Source: Mesobacillus jeotgali (GTDB lineage Bacteria; Bacillota; Bacilli; Bacillales; Cytobacillaceae). Taken from it: a DNA stretch of 64,000 bases. Positions 24,411-32,264 of this stretch are shown here, in pieces. Position numbers and translations under genes: made by a program. Below the pieces are notes generated by a model. That model worked only from the letters and a program-made list of their open reading frames with translations. It was not told the DNA's origin and ran no database searches. Every line of letters starts with the position of its first letter. Position 1 is the first letter of the stretch. Location: assembly GCF_002874535.1 (NCBI RefSeq), contig NZ_CP025025.1, positions 1,659,526 through 1,723,525 of the forward strand, given 5' to 3'.

Positions 24411-25405
24411 TGAATACGGCAATACAGACAAAGACCTTGACGCTTGTCCAGGCGATTACCGATGGACTGGATACGATGCTCGGTGAAAGCAAGGAAGTCA
24501 TCCTTCTTGGTGAGGATATCGGAAAAAATGGCGGGGTATTCCGTGCGACTGATGGCCTTCAGGAGAAATATGGAGAGGACCGCGTGGTAGATACTCCTTT
24601 AAGTGAAGCAGGTTTTGTAGGGGCAGCGATTGGCATGGCCGTTAATGGATTCCGTCCTGTGGTGGAAATCCAGTTCCTGGGCTTCATTTATCCTGCTTAT
24701 GAACAAATCATGACCCATGCTTCGAGGCTGCGAATGAGGACATTGGGCCATTTTACCGTGCCAATGGTTATCCGGGCTCCTTATGGCGCCGGTGTACGCG
24801 CACCTGAAATCCATTGTGACAGCACGGAATCTCTTTTCACCCATATGCCGGGAATGAAGGTCGTATGTCCATCTAATGCCTATGACGCGAAAGGCCTGAT
24901 GATCGCTGCAATTGAGGATCCGGACCCTGTCCTCTTTTTAGAGCCAATGAGAAGTTATCGCTCTTCACGCGGTGAGGTTCCTGAAGGGAAGTATACAGTT
25001 GAAATAGGAAAAGGAAAGAAGCTTACAGAAGGCGACGATGTGACAGTCATTGCCTGGGGAGCCATGGTTCCGGTTGCGATGAAGGCAGCGGAAGATATGA
25101 AGCAAAAGGGTGTCCAGTGTGAGGTCCTTGATCTAAGGACACTTTATCCGATTGACAAAGACCTTGTCATAGAGTCAATCCAGAAGACAGGACGAACGGT
25201 GATTGTCCATGAAGCACATGCGACGGGAGGCACTGGCAGTGATTTGATCTCACTGATCAATGATGAGGCATTCCTTTATCAAAAGGCTCCGGCCGAAAGA
25301 GTGACAGGCTATGATACACCTGTACCATACTTTGGATTCGAAGAACATTATCTGCCGACCCCGAAAAGAGTCGCAGCTGCAATCGAAAAAGTAATGAAGT
25401 TTTAG
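24410..25405 (+). CDS. 2-oxoacid dehydrogenase complex E1 beta subunit
   Basis: A 331-residue transketolase-like E1 beta, with VILLGEDIGKNGGVFRAT, DTPLSEAGFVGAAIGMA, the PYGAGVRAPEIHCDSTESLF segment and the C-terminal TVIVHEAHATGG. The ATG at 24410 follows GGAGGTGA (24396-24403); a GTG one codon earlier is closer to it. It overlaps the E1 alpha stop by one base (TGATG), and the E2 gene begins 11 bp downstream. Together E1 alpha/beta form the decarboxylase heterotetramer. Confidence 0.9.
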   Translation: MNTAIQTKTLTLVQAITDGLDTMLGESKEVILLGEDIGKNGGVFRATDGLQEKYGEDRVVDTPLSEAGFVGAAIGMAVNGFRPVVEIQFLGFIYPAYEQIMTHASRLRMRTLGHFTVPMVIRAPYGAGVRAPEIHCDSTESLFTHMPGMKVVCPSNAYDAKGLMIAAIEDPDPVLFLEPMRSYRSSRGEVPEGKYTVEIGKGKKLTEGDDVTVIAWGAMVPVAMKAAEDMKQKGVQCEVLDLRTLYPIDKDLVIESIQKTGRTVIVHEAHATGGTGSDLISLINDEAFLYQKAPAERVTGYDTPVPYFGFEEHYLPTPKRVAAAIEKVMKF

Positions 25406-25416
25406 GAGGCGTGCCG

Positions 25417-26766
25417 ATGGTTGAAGTAAAGCTCCACGACATAGGGGAAGGCATGACCGAAGCGGACATCAATTGTTACCTGGTGAAGCCGGGGGATTTC
25501 GTCAACGCTGATGATCCATTGGTTGAAGTCCAGACAGACAAGATGACCGCAGAGATTCCCGCTCCCCGTTCAGGTGTAATTAAAGAACTATTGTTAACCC
25601 CGGGGCAAACGGTAAAGGTAGGGACTACCCTGCTTATAATGGAAGATCGTTCCGGTGGAGTTCAAATTAGCGAGCCCAAAAAGGTCGCTGATGTTGTAAA
25701 AATAGAGGCCGAACCTGCAGAAGCTTCAGTAGCTGTATTGGACAGACCAGCTGAAGTCAAGGTGCCTGTAGGTGTAAGCGCTCGACTAGGGCAGATATTG
25801 GCATCACCTTATACGCGGAAAGTTGCCCGCGAAAACGGCGTTAACATTATGGAGGTCAAGGGAACTGGACCAGCAGGCCGGATTACTGAAGAAGATATAT
25901 TGGCCTTTGTAAAATTAAGAGATCAAGGGGTTGCGAGCATTTCGGAAGTTGGTTCCGAACAAGAGGTTCCGAACGTTTCAAAACCTGCTTCCGAACCGGA
26001 GACTCCGAATGTTTCAGAAGTGCGTTCCGAACTGAAGGAAGATAGGGCACGGATCGAGAACAAGCTCAGCCACCAGGATATACTGCCATTCCGCGGCCGC
26101 CGCAAACAGATTGCGAAAAAGATGGTCCAATCTATGTACACCATTCCTCACTGTACCCACTTTGAGGAAATCGATGTTAGCGAGTTGATTGCTTTAAGAG
26201 AAGAGATCAAGGGTTCCGGAAGGTCTATTTCTGCGACAGCTTTTTTCATTAAAGTCCTGTCAATTGCATTAAAAGAATTTCCGGTTTTTAATGCAAAGCT
26301 CGATGAAGAAACCGAAAGTATCCAGCTGTTGCGCGAGCATCATATCGGAATTGCCGTGGACACTCCAGAAGGCTTGATCGTTCCGGTTATCAGGAATGTC
26401 GAGCAGAAGAACCTTAATCAAATTCATGAAGAAATGAAGCGTCTGACAAAACTCGCCCAGGATGACAAGCTTACGGTTAAGGATATTTCAGGCGGAACAT
26501 TCACGATAAGCAATGTCGGTCCGCTGGGCGGCAGCATTGGTGCTACACCAATCATTCAGCACCCGCAGACAGCGCTCGTTTCTTTCCATAAAACAAAGAA
26601 AAGGCCGGTTGTCACGGACCAAGATGAAATTGCCATCCGGTCCATCATGAACCTCTCCATGGCGTTTGACCATAGAGTCGCAGACGGGGCTACTGCTGTT
26701 GCTTTTACAAATCGTTTCGCACAGTTAATAGAGAATCCTAAAATGATGCTTTTGGAATTGAAGTAA
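25417..26766 (+). CDS. Dihydrolipoamide acyltransferase E2 with duplicated linker
   Basis: A 449-residue E2. The lipoyl domain (residues 1-75) carries the lipoylated lysine K42 in VQTDKMTAEI. The E3-binding domain is at about 128-168 (ASPYTRKVARENGVNI, GTGPAGRITEEDI). The catalytic domain ends with SMAFDHRVADGATAV containing the active-site His. The linker at residues about 175-206 is a 12-residue repeat, SEQEVPNVSKPA then SEPETPNVSEVR then SEL, encoded by a 36-bp DNA repeat. The start ATG at 25417 follows TAGGAGGCG; an in-frame GTG at 25411 is too close. One E2 without an E3 gene in the operon. Confidence 0.92.
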   Translation: MVEVKLHDIGEGMTEADINCYLVKPGDFVNADDPLVEVQTDKMTAEIPAPRSGVIKELLLTPGQTVKVGTTLLIMEDRSGGVQISEPKKVADVVKIEAEPAEASVAVLDRPAEVKVPVGVSARLGQILASPYTRKVARENGVNIMEVKGTGPAGRITEEDILAFVKLRDQGVASISEVGSEQEVPNVSKPASEPETPNVSEVRSELKEDRARIENKLSHQDILPFRGRRKQIAKKMVQSMYTIPHCTHFEEIDVSELIALREEIKGSGRSISATAFFIKVLSIALKEFPVFNAKLDEETESIQLLREHHIGIAVDTPEGLIVPVIRNVEQKNLNQIHEEMKRLTKLAQDDKLTVKDISGGTFTISNVGPLGGSIGATPIIQHPQTALVSFHKTKKRPVVTDQDEIAIRSIMNLSMAFDHRVADGATAVAFTNRFAQLIENPKMMLLELK

Positions 26767-26893
26767 CTGTTTTAAGAGTCAGTACTTTACCACACAAAAG
26801 CATTATAGCTTTACATCGCGCTCTTGAGAGAGCAGGGTTAATTACTATAAAATAATTTTAAATATTATAAATATTCATTCGGGAGGTTTTACA
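26767..26893 (+). promoter_or_regulatory. Leader region of hpd
   Basis: The 127 bp hold a small hairpin (GCTCT-TGAG-AGAGC at about 26820-26833), without a T-run, and then a TATAAA-like element at 26848-26853. A promoter for hpd is plausible but no clean -35 is seen; the gene might also be read from the E2 operon. Confidence 0.3.
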
Positions 26894-28009
26894 ATGCAAG
26901 AGAAAGTTATGGTATCTGGACAAAGTACTGAGGATTTTTTCCCGGTTCAGGATGTTGACTATTTAGAGCTTTATGTTGGAAACGCCAAGCAGGCTGCTCA
27001 CTTTTTCCAGACTGCTTTCGGCTTTAAGGTAGTTGCATATTCGGGACTTGAAACAGGCAACCGCGAAACGACATCCTATGTGCTTCAGCAGCGGAAGATT
27101 CGTCTGGTTGTTACTGGGACATACAACGATTCATCTCGTGTAGCGCAGTTTGTCAAAACTCATGGCGATGGCGTCAAGGATATCGCGCTGGCAGTCGATG
27201 ATGTCGAGAAGGCATACGAGGGAGCGGTTAAGCGAGGCGCGATCGAAATCCAGCCGCCGCATGAGGTTTCTGATGAGAATGGTACCTTGAAGAAGGCCGT
27301 GATCGGTACATATGGAGATACAATCCATACACTTGTTGAAAGAAAAAATTACAAAGGCCTTTTCATGCCAGGGTTTATTGAGCACGAAACGACTGTTCCT
27401 GTGAATGACGCAGGTTTCATCGGCATCGACCACGTTGTCGGCAATGTTGAAAGGATGGAAGAATGGGTTAACTATTATGCGAATGTTATGGGCTTCAAGG
27501 AGATGAAGCACTTCACTGATAAGGATATCGTGACTGAGTATTCAGCGTTGATGTCCAAGGTTATGCACAATGGCGGCCGAATCAAATTCCCGATCAACGA
27601 GCCGGCAGAAGGGAAGCGCAAGTCACAGATCCAGGAATACCTTGAATTCTATAATGGTCCTGGCGTCCAGCACCTTGCGATTTTAACAGAGGATATCGTA
27701 AGTACTGTTGCACAATTGCGTGAAAATGGAGTGGAATTCCTTAACACTCCTGATTCTTACTATGAAATGCTTTCAGAACGTGTAGGTGAAATTGACGAGG
27801 AAATCGATAAGCTAAAAGAGCTTAGTATTTTAGTAGACCGTGACGATGAAGGCTATCTGCTGCAAATCTTCACGAAGCCAATCGTAGACCGCCCAACGTT
27901 ATTCATCGAAATCATCCAGCGTAAAGGCGCAAGAGGTTTCGGTGAAGGAAACTTCAAGGCTCTATTCGAATCAATCGAGCGGGAACAGGAAAGACGCGGC
28001 AACCTTTAA
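26894..28009 (+). CDS. hpd: 4-hydroxyphenylpyruvate dioxygenase
   Basis: A 371-residue member of the vicinal-oxygen-chelate fold, built from two similar halves. Iron ligands of HPD are visible: His in GFIGIDHVVGN, His in GPGVQHLAIL and Glu in PTLFIEIIQRKG; the C-terminal GFGEGNFKALFESIE is typical. It converts 4-hydroxyphenylpyruvate to homogentisate, the committed step of tyrosine breakdown. GGGAGG precedes the ATG. It is followed by an aromatic aminotransferase that can make its substrate and, further on, by homogentisate dioxygenase. Confidence 0.96.
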   Translation: MQEKVMVSGQSTEDFFPVQDVDYLELYVGNAKQAAHFFQTAFGFKVVAYSGLETGNRETTSYVLQQRKIRLVVTGTYNDSSRVAQFVKTHGDGVKDIALAVDDVEKAYEGAVKRGAIEIQPPHEVSDENGTLKKAVIGTYGDTIHTLVERKNYKGLFMPGFIEHETTVPVNDAGFIGIDHVVGNVERMEEWVNYYANVMGFKEMKHFTDKDIVTEYSALMSKVMHNGGRIKFPINEPAEGKRKSQIQEYLEFYNGPGVQHLAILTEDIVSTVAQLRENGVEFLNTPDSYYEMLSERVGEIDEEIDKLKELSILVDRDDEGYLLQIFTKPIVDRPTLFIEIIQRKGARGFGEGNFKALFESIEREQERRGNL

Positions 28010-28021
28010 AAGCCGGGACAG

Positions 28022-28044
28022 AAGGGGGCGATTCGCTCCCTTTT
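28022..28044 (+). terminator. Weak terminator or attenuator after hpd
   Basis: AAGGGGGCG (28022-28030) pairs with CGCTCCCTT (28034-28042, one G-U) around ATT, followed by only TTC. It may reduce rather than stop transcription into the aminotransferase. Confidence 0.5.
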
Positions 28045-28080
28045 CGTTATAAACGGCGGCAGAAAAAATGGGGGATGAAC

Positions 28081-29172
28081 ATGAATATAAAAGCAAGAGC
28101 AGAACTTGAAGTAATCACACCATATGCCCTCGGCCAGACGATTGAGGAAATCAAGGAACAGTATGGTATCACAACTGTAAGGAAACTTTCGGATAATGAA
28201 AATGTCTATGGCACTTCACCAAAGGTCAGAGAAGCAATCATGCAGGCATCAGCTAATCTGGCATTCTATCCGGACGGAATGACATCAGGGATCGTAGAGA
28301 AACTGTCATCGCATTATCAATTAGACCACAAGCATTTTCTTGTTTCCAACGGTTCAGAAGAAATCATTCGCCTGCTTACCCGAGCTTATATTGATAAAAA
28401 TGATGAAGCGGTCATGGCGGAGGTAACTTTCCCTCGCTATAAAACAAATGTGCTGATCGAGGGCGGCAGAGCTGTCACCGTTCCGATGATTGACGGCACG
28501 CATGATCTTATAAAAATGCAGGAAGCCATCAACCAAAAGACAAAAATGGTCTTCGTCTGCAATCCGAACAATCCGACCGGGACAATCGTCGCCAACCAGG
28601 AATTGCTTTCGTTTATCGACAATGTGCCTTCAAACGTGCTGATCATCATGGATGAGGCTTATTTCGAGTATGCAGATTCTGAGGAATACCTTGATACGAT
28701 GCCGTTGCTGGCTCAATATCAAAACATTGTCATCCTCAGGACTTTTTCTAAAATCTATGGTCTTGCGAGCCTTCGTGTTGGCTACGGCATCATGCATGAG
28801 GACATTGCCAAGGAACTTCACAAAGTCAGGGATGTATTCAATGTCAACCAGCTTGCGCAAGCAGCAGCGGTGTCTGCATTGGAAGACCAGGCATTCGTCC
28901 AAGATTGCTCTCGTAAAAATAGTGCAGAAAGAGACTTCCTGAGTGCGAAGTTCAAAGAGTTGGAGATTGATAGTTTCCCTTCACAATCCAACTTCTTATT
29001 TGCTTTTACGAACAGACCGGTTATCCAGAAACTGACGGAAAATGGCGTCCTGGTCAGAGAGATGCAGTTACCCGGCTACAAGGAAGCGTTCAGGATCACT
29101 CTTGGGTCCCGTGAGGATCACGAATTCATTCTAAAAATCGTTAGCCAGCTTTTTCACGAAAGGGCGGTGTAA
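28081..29172 (+). CDS. HisC-type aromatic aminotransferase
   Basis: A 363-residue class I/II aminotransferase resembling histidinol-phosphate aminotransferases. The PLP-binding lysine is in RTFSKIYGLASLRVGYG; VCNPNNPTGT and MDEAYFEYAD give the cofactor contacts. HisC relatives in Bacillus also transaminate Tyr and Phe. Lying between hpd and the homogentisate genes, it probably makes 4-hydroxyphenylpyruvate from tyrosine rather than serving histidine synthesis. GGGGG at 28070-28074 abuts an ATG at 28075; ATG 28081 is better spaced and is chosen. Confidence 0.87.
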   Translation: MNIKARAELEVITPYALGQTIEEIKEQYGITTVRKLSDNENVYGTSPKVREAIMQASANLAFYPDGMTSGIVEKLSSHYQLDHKHFLVSNGSEEIIRLLTRAYIDKNDEAVMAEVTFPRYKTNVLIEGGRAVTVPMIDGTHDLIKMQEAINQKTKMVFVCNPNNPTGTIVANQELLSFIDNVPSNVLIIMDEAYFEYADSEEYLDTMPLLAQYQNIVILRTFSKIYGLASLRVGYGIMHEDIAKELHKVRDVFNVNQLAQAAAVSALEDQAFVQDCSRKNSAERDFLSAKFKELEIDSFPSQSNFLFAFTNRPVIQKLTENGVLVREMQLPGYKEAFRITLGSREDHEFILKIVSQLFHERAV

Positions 29173-29175
29173 GCC

Positions 29176-29787
29176 ATGGAAATCAACACGGATAATCTTG
29201 AATGGAAAGACGCATACAAACTTTTGCAAGGCTCTGTCCTGCCGCGCCCAATCGCCTTTGTTTCCAGCCAGGATGAAAACGGGAACGCTAATTTGGCTCC
29301 ATTCAGTTTCTTTACCGTCATCAGCGCAAATCCCATGATGGTGTGCTTTTCGCCAATGAGAAGAGGGACTGATGGCGCGAAAAAGGATACGCTGAAAAAT
29401 ATTGAAAGCACGAAGGAATTTGTCATCAATATTGTCAGTGAGGAATTCGTCCAGCAGATGAATGACTGCGCTACTGAATTCGCGCCAGATGTCGATGAAT
29501 TCGAGGCTTCTGGCCTGAACAAGATCGACAGTGTGGCAGTTAAGCCGTCACGGGTCAAGGAGTCGAAAGTCCATCTTGAATGTGTTCTCGATCAGGTCCT
29601 TCACTTTGGCGGGGAAGAAGCGGGAGCAGGCAGCCTTGTCATCGGCAAGGTCGTTCATGTACATGTGGCGGATGAACTTTATGAAAGCGGGCGGATCAAT
29701 TCGGAAAAATTGAATCCTGTAGGCAGGCTGGCAGGAGCGACCTACACGCTGCCGCTGGCAAAAACCTTTGAGCTGCAAAGGAAATAG
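29176..29787 (+). CDS. Flavin reductase-like FMN-binding protein
   Basis: A 203-residue flavin-reductase-like (FMN-binding split barrel) protein, with LPRPIAFVSSQDENGNANLA, FSFFTVISANPMMVCFSP and KDTLKNI typical of the family. It starts 4 bp after the aminotransferase stop, and FAH follows 9 bp downstream, so it belongs to the tyrosine operon. It might supply reduced FMN to a monooxygenase; no such partner is seen, and related genes of unknown use occur in other homogentisate operons. Confidence 0.85.
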   Translation: MEINTDNLEWKDAYKLLQGSVLPRPIAFVSSQDENGNANLAPFSFFTVISANPMMVCFSPMRRGTDGAKKDTLKNIESTKEFVINIVSEEFVQQMNDCATEFAPDVDEFEASGLNKIDSVAVKPSRVKESKVHLECVLDQVLHFGGEEAGAGSLVIGKVVHVHVADELYESGRINSEKLNPVGRLAGATYTLPLAKTFELQRK

Positions 29788-29795
29788 GTGATGAA

Positions 29796-30719
29796 ATGAA
29801 GTTCATAACATTTATGAAAAAAGACGGTTCAATTCGTGCAGGCTGGCTTAATCCAAAGAATCAAGCTGTAGATATGCACGAAGCATCAAATGGGAAATTA
29901 CCGGACAATATGCTTGCATTCATCGAGAACCATGACGTATTCATGGGGTATATCGAGGAAAATAAAGGTTTGATAGAAACTGGCAGTGGTTCCTATTCTT
30001 TGGAGGAAGTCAGCTTAAAATCGCCGCTGCCGAATCCGAAAAGTGTCCGTGATTTTTACGCATTCGAGCAGCATGTAAAAACAGCAAGGGAAAACCGAGG
30101 CCTTGAAATGATTCCTGAATGGTATGAGTTTCCGGTTTTTTATTTTACCAACCATCTTGCCATCAAGGGTCCAGAGGAAGACATCATACGGCCGCAGAAC
30201 TGTAAATGGATGGATTACGAATTGGAAATTGCCTGTGTCATCGGCAAGGAAGGCCGTAATATCAAAGCGGAGGATGCCGAACAGCATATTTACGGCTTTT
30301 TTATCATGAATGACTGGAGTGCCCGCGACCTGCAGCGACAGGAAATGAAGGTCGGACTTGGTCCGGCGAAGGGAAAGGATTTCGCGACTTCATTCGGCCC
30401 ATATCTGGTCACGAAAGATGAGCTGGAATACCTCAAAGAGGGGAAAGGCTATGATCTTGAAATGATTGCCCGTGTCAACGGCAGGGAACTTTCTAAGGGG
30501 AATATGAAGGATCTATATTACTCTTTCGGAGAAATGATCGAGCGTGCATCTGCGGGGACGACATTATATCCAGGTGAAGTGATCGGCTCAGGAACAGTCG
30601 GAACAGGCTGTATCCTCGAACTTGGAACGGATGTTCATCGCTGGCTTGAGCCGGGTGATGAGGTGGAACTTGAGATTACAGGACTCGGTGTCCTGAAAAA
30701 TAAAATTATAGAAGAGTAG
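29796..30719 (+). CDS. Fumarylacetoacetate hydrolase-family protein
   Basis: A 307-residue FAH-family enzyme. FAH-type metal and catalytic segments: FYAFEQHVKTARENR, WMDYELEIACVIGKEGRN, NDWSARDLQRQEMK and GPAKGKDFATSFGPYLV. It would split fumarylacetoacetate (or maleylacetoacetate directly) to fumarate and acetoacetate, the last step of tyrosine degradation. No maleylacetoacetate isomerase gene is visible in the cluster, so hydrolysis of the maleyl form, or an unlinked isomerase, is implied. The ATG follows AGGTGATGA. Confidence 0.9.
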   Translation: MKFITFMKKDGSIRAGWLNPKNQAVDMHEASNGKLPDNMLAFIENHDVFMGYIEENKGLIETGSGSYSLEEVSLKSPLPNPKSVRDFYAFEQHVKTARENRGLEMIPEWYEFPVFYFTNHLAIKGPEEDIIRPQNCKWMDYELEIACVIGKEGRNIKAEDAEQHIYGFFIMNDWSARDLQRQEMKVGLGPAKGKDFATSFGPYLVTKDELEYLKEGKGYDLEMIARVNGRELSKGNMKDLYYSFGEMIERASAGTTLYPGEVIGSGTVGTGCILELGTDVHRWLEPGDEVELEITGLGVLKNKIIEE

Positions 30720-30734
30720 AAAGAAGGTGTTTTC

Positions 30735-31892
30735 ATGTACTACCGCCAGCTGGGAGAAATCCCGAAGAAACGCCATACGATTTTTAAAAAGGAAGATGGT
30801 TCGCTGTTCCGGGAGCAGGTAATGGGAACAAAAGGTTTTTCTGGTACACAATCGATCCTTTATCACCACCATATGCCAACAGAGGTAGTTAAAAGCGAAT
30901 TGATCGGCAGCTACCTGCCTGAATATGAGGAACAGGGCTCACTGAACCATCGGCACTTCCTGACTGACCAGATCACGCAAACTGGGGATGCTTTAAGCGG
31001 GAGAGAATATATCCTTGGCAATGATGATCTTTTAATCGGGTTTGCGAATATTACTGAACCGATGAAGCAATTTTACCGAAATGGTGATGGAGACGAGATG
31101 TTCTTTTTTCATCATGGATCCGGCAAAGTAGAAACAATGTTTGGAACCATAAACTATCGTCCTGGTGATTATGTCGTGATTCCAATCGGCACGATGTACA
31201 GGGTTGTTCCAGATGATTCCGAGCCGACAAAGGCGCTGATTGTTGAATCGTTTAGCCAGATTACGACCCCTCGCCGTTATCGCAATGAATATGGACAGCT
31301 GCTCGAGCATAGTCCGTTCTGTGAAAGAGATATACGCGGACCTGAGTCACTTGTCACTTTCTCTGAAAAAGGGGAGCATGAAGTCATCACAAAGACGCGC
31401 GGGTTTCTGCACCGACATGTGCTGAACCATCACCCGCTTGATGTTGTTGGCTGGGATGGCTATCTATATCCATGGGCATTCAATATTGAGGACTTCGAGC
31501 CAATCACTGGCCGGATCCATCAGCCGCCGCCAGTCCACCAGACATTCGAAGGCCATAATTATGTAGTGTGCTCCTTTGTGCCAAGACTTTACGATTACCA
31601 TCCTGAAGCGATTCCGGCACCATATTACCATAGCAACGTAAACAGTGATGAGCTGCTGTACTATGTAGAAGGTAACTTCATGAGCCGCAAGGGAATCAAG
31701 GAAGGCTCAATTACATTGCACCCAAGCGGAATCCCGCACGGACCACACCCAGGCAAGACAGAAGCAAGCATCGGCAAAAAAGAAACACTTGAGCTTGCTG
31801 TCATGATCGATACCTTCCGACCGCTGAAGACGGTGAAGAAAGCCAGGGATATTGAAGACGATCAGTACATGTATACATGGATTGAAAAATAA
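30735..31892 (+). CDS. hmgA: Homogentisate 1,2-dioxygenase
   Basis: A 385-residue cupin enzyme opening the ring of homogentisate. Typical segments are FFHHGSGKVETMFGTINYRPGDYVVIPIGT (two halves of the first cupin, about residues 128-157) and the iron-site region PAPYYHSNVNSDELLYYVEG and HPSGIPHGPHPG. Length (385) suits the shorter bacterial type. GAAGGTG precedes the ATG. It is the last gene of the Phe/Tyr block and is closed by a strong terminator. Confidence 0.94.
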   Translation: MYYRQLGEIPKKRHTIFKKEDGSLFREQVMGTKGFSGTQSILYHHHMPTEVVKSELIGSYLPEYEEQGSLNHRHFLTDQITQTGDALSGREYILGNDDLLIGFANITEPMKQFYRNGDGDEMFFFHHGSGKVETMFGTINYRPGDYVVIPIGTMYRVVPDDSEPTKALIVESFSQITTPRRYRNEYGQLLEHSPFCERDIRGPESLVTFSEKGEHEVITKTRGFLHRHVLNHHPLDVVGWDGYLYPWAFNIEDFEPITGRIHQPPPVHQTFEGHNYVVCSFVPRLYDYHPEAIPAPYYHSNVNSDELLYYVEGNFMSRKGIKEGSITLHPSGIPHGPHPGKTEASIGKKETLELAVMIDTFRPLKTVKKARDIEDDQYMYTWIEK

Positions 31893-31900
31893 GTAAAGAA

Positions 31901-31935
31901 GACCAATTCGCTAATGAGCGAGTTGGTCTATTTTT
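31901..31935 (+). terminator. Terminator after hmgA
   Basis: GACCAATTCGCT (31901-31912) pairs with AGCGAGTTGGTC (31917-31928, one T-G) around AATG, followed by TATTTTTG. Confidence 0.88.
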
Positions 31936-31973
31936 GTGGAGAAACTGGAAAAAAACTATGATTATTTCCAGTT

Positions 31974-32085
31974 CGCCAATAAAATTTCATTTTCGCCAAT
32001 AAACGTGTGAAAACCGCCAATAAAATCATTTTTTCGCCAATAAACATGTGAAAACCGCCAATAAAATTAAATTATCGCCAATAAG
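31974..32085. repeat. 20/21-bp repeat array (C), unit CGCCAATAAA
   Basis: CGCCAATAA starts at 31974, 31994, 32015, 32035, 32056 and 32076: steps of 20, 21, 20, 21 and 20 bp. Alternate units are followed by ATTTCATTTT-like or CRTGTGAAAAC sequence, so the higher-order period is 41 bp. It fills the gap after the hmgA terminator. From 32086 to the RNase J start the sequence is AT-rich; GATTACGGATTAGGAGG (about 32240-32256) holds the ribosome site of the next gene. Confidence 0.88.
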
Positions 32086-32264
32086 TGTTTATTGCTGAAT
32101 TAAAATCAATGAGTTTGCTTCAAATCAACAATTTAAAACACTAATTTTCTTCAATAAAACTAAAAATTCCTGTTTGGTGAAGACCAATCCCCGTTTAGAA
32201 ACTAAATAATCGGTTAAAAAGTGGCAATACTAACAAAATCGATTACGGATTAGGAGGATATGAC

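Noticed and set aside
26767-26893. T-box or riboswitch upstream of hpd
   Set aside because: Only about 125 bp, no T-box GGTGG motif, and no terminator/antiterminator pair; just a small hairpin.
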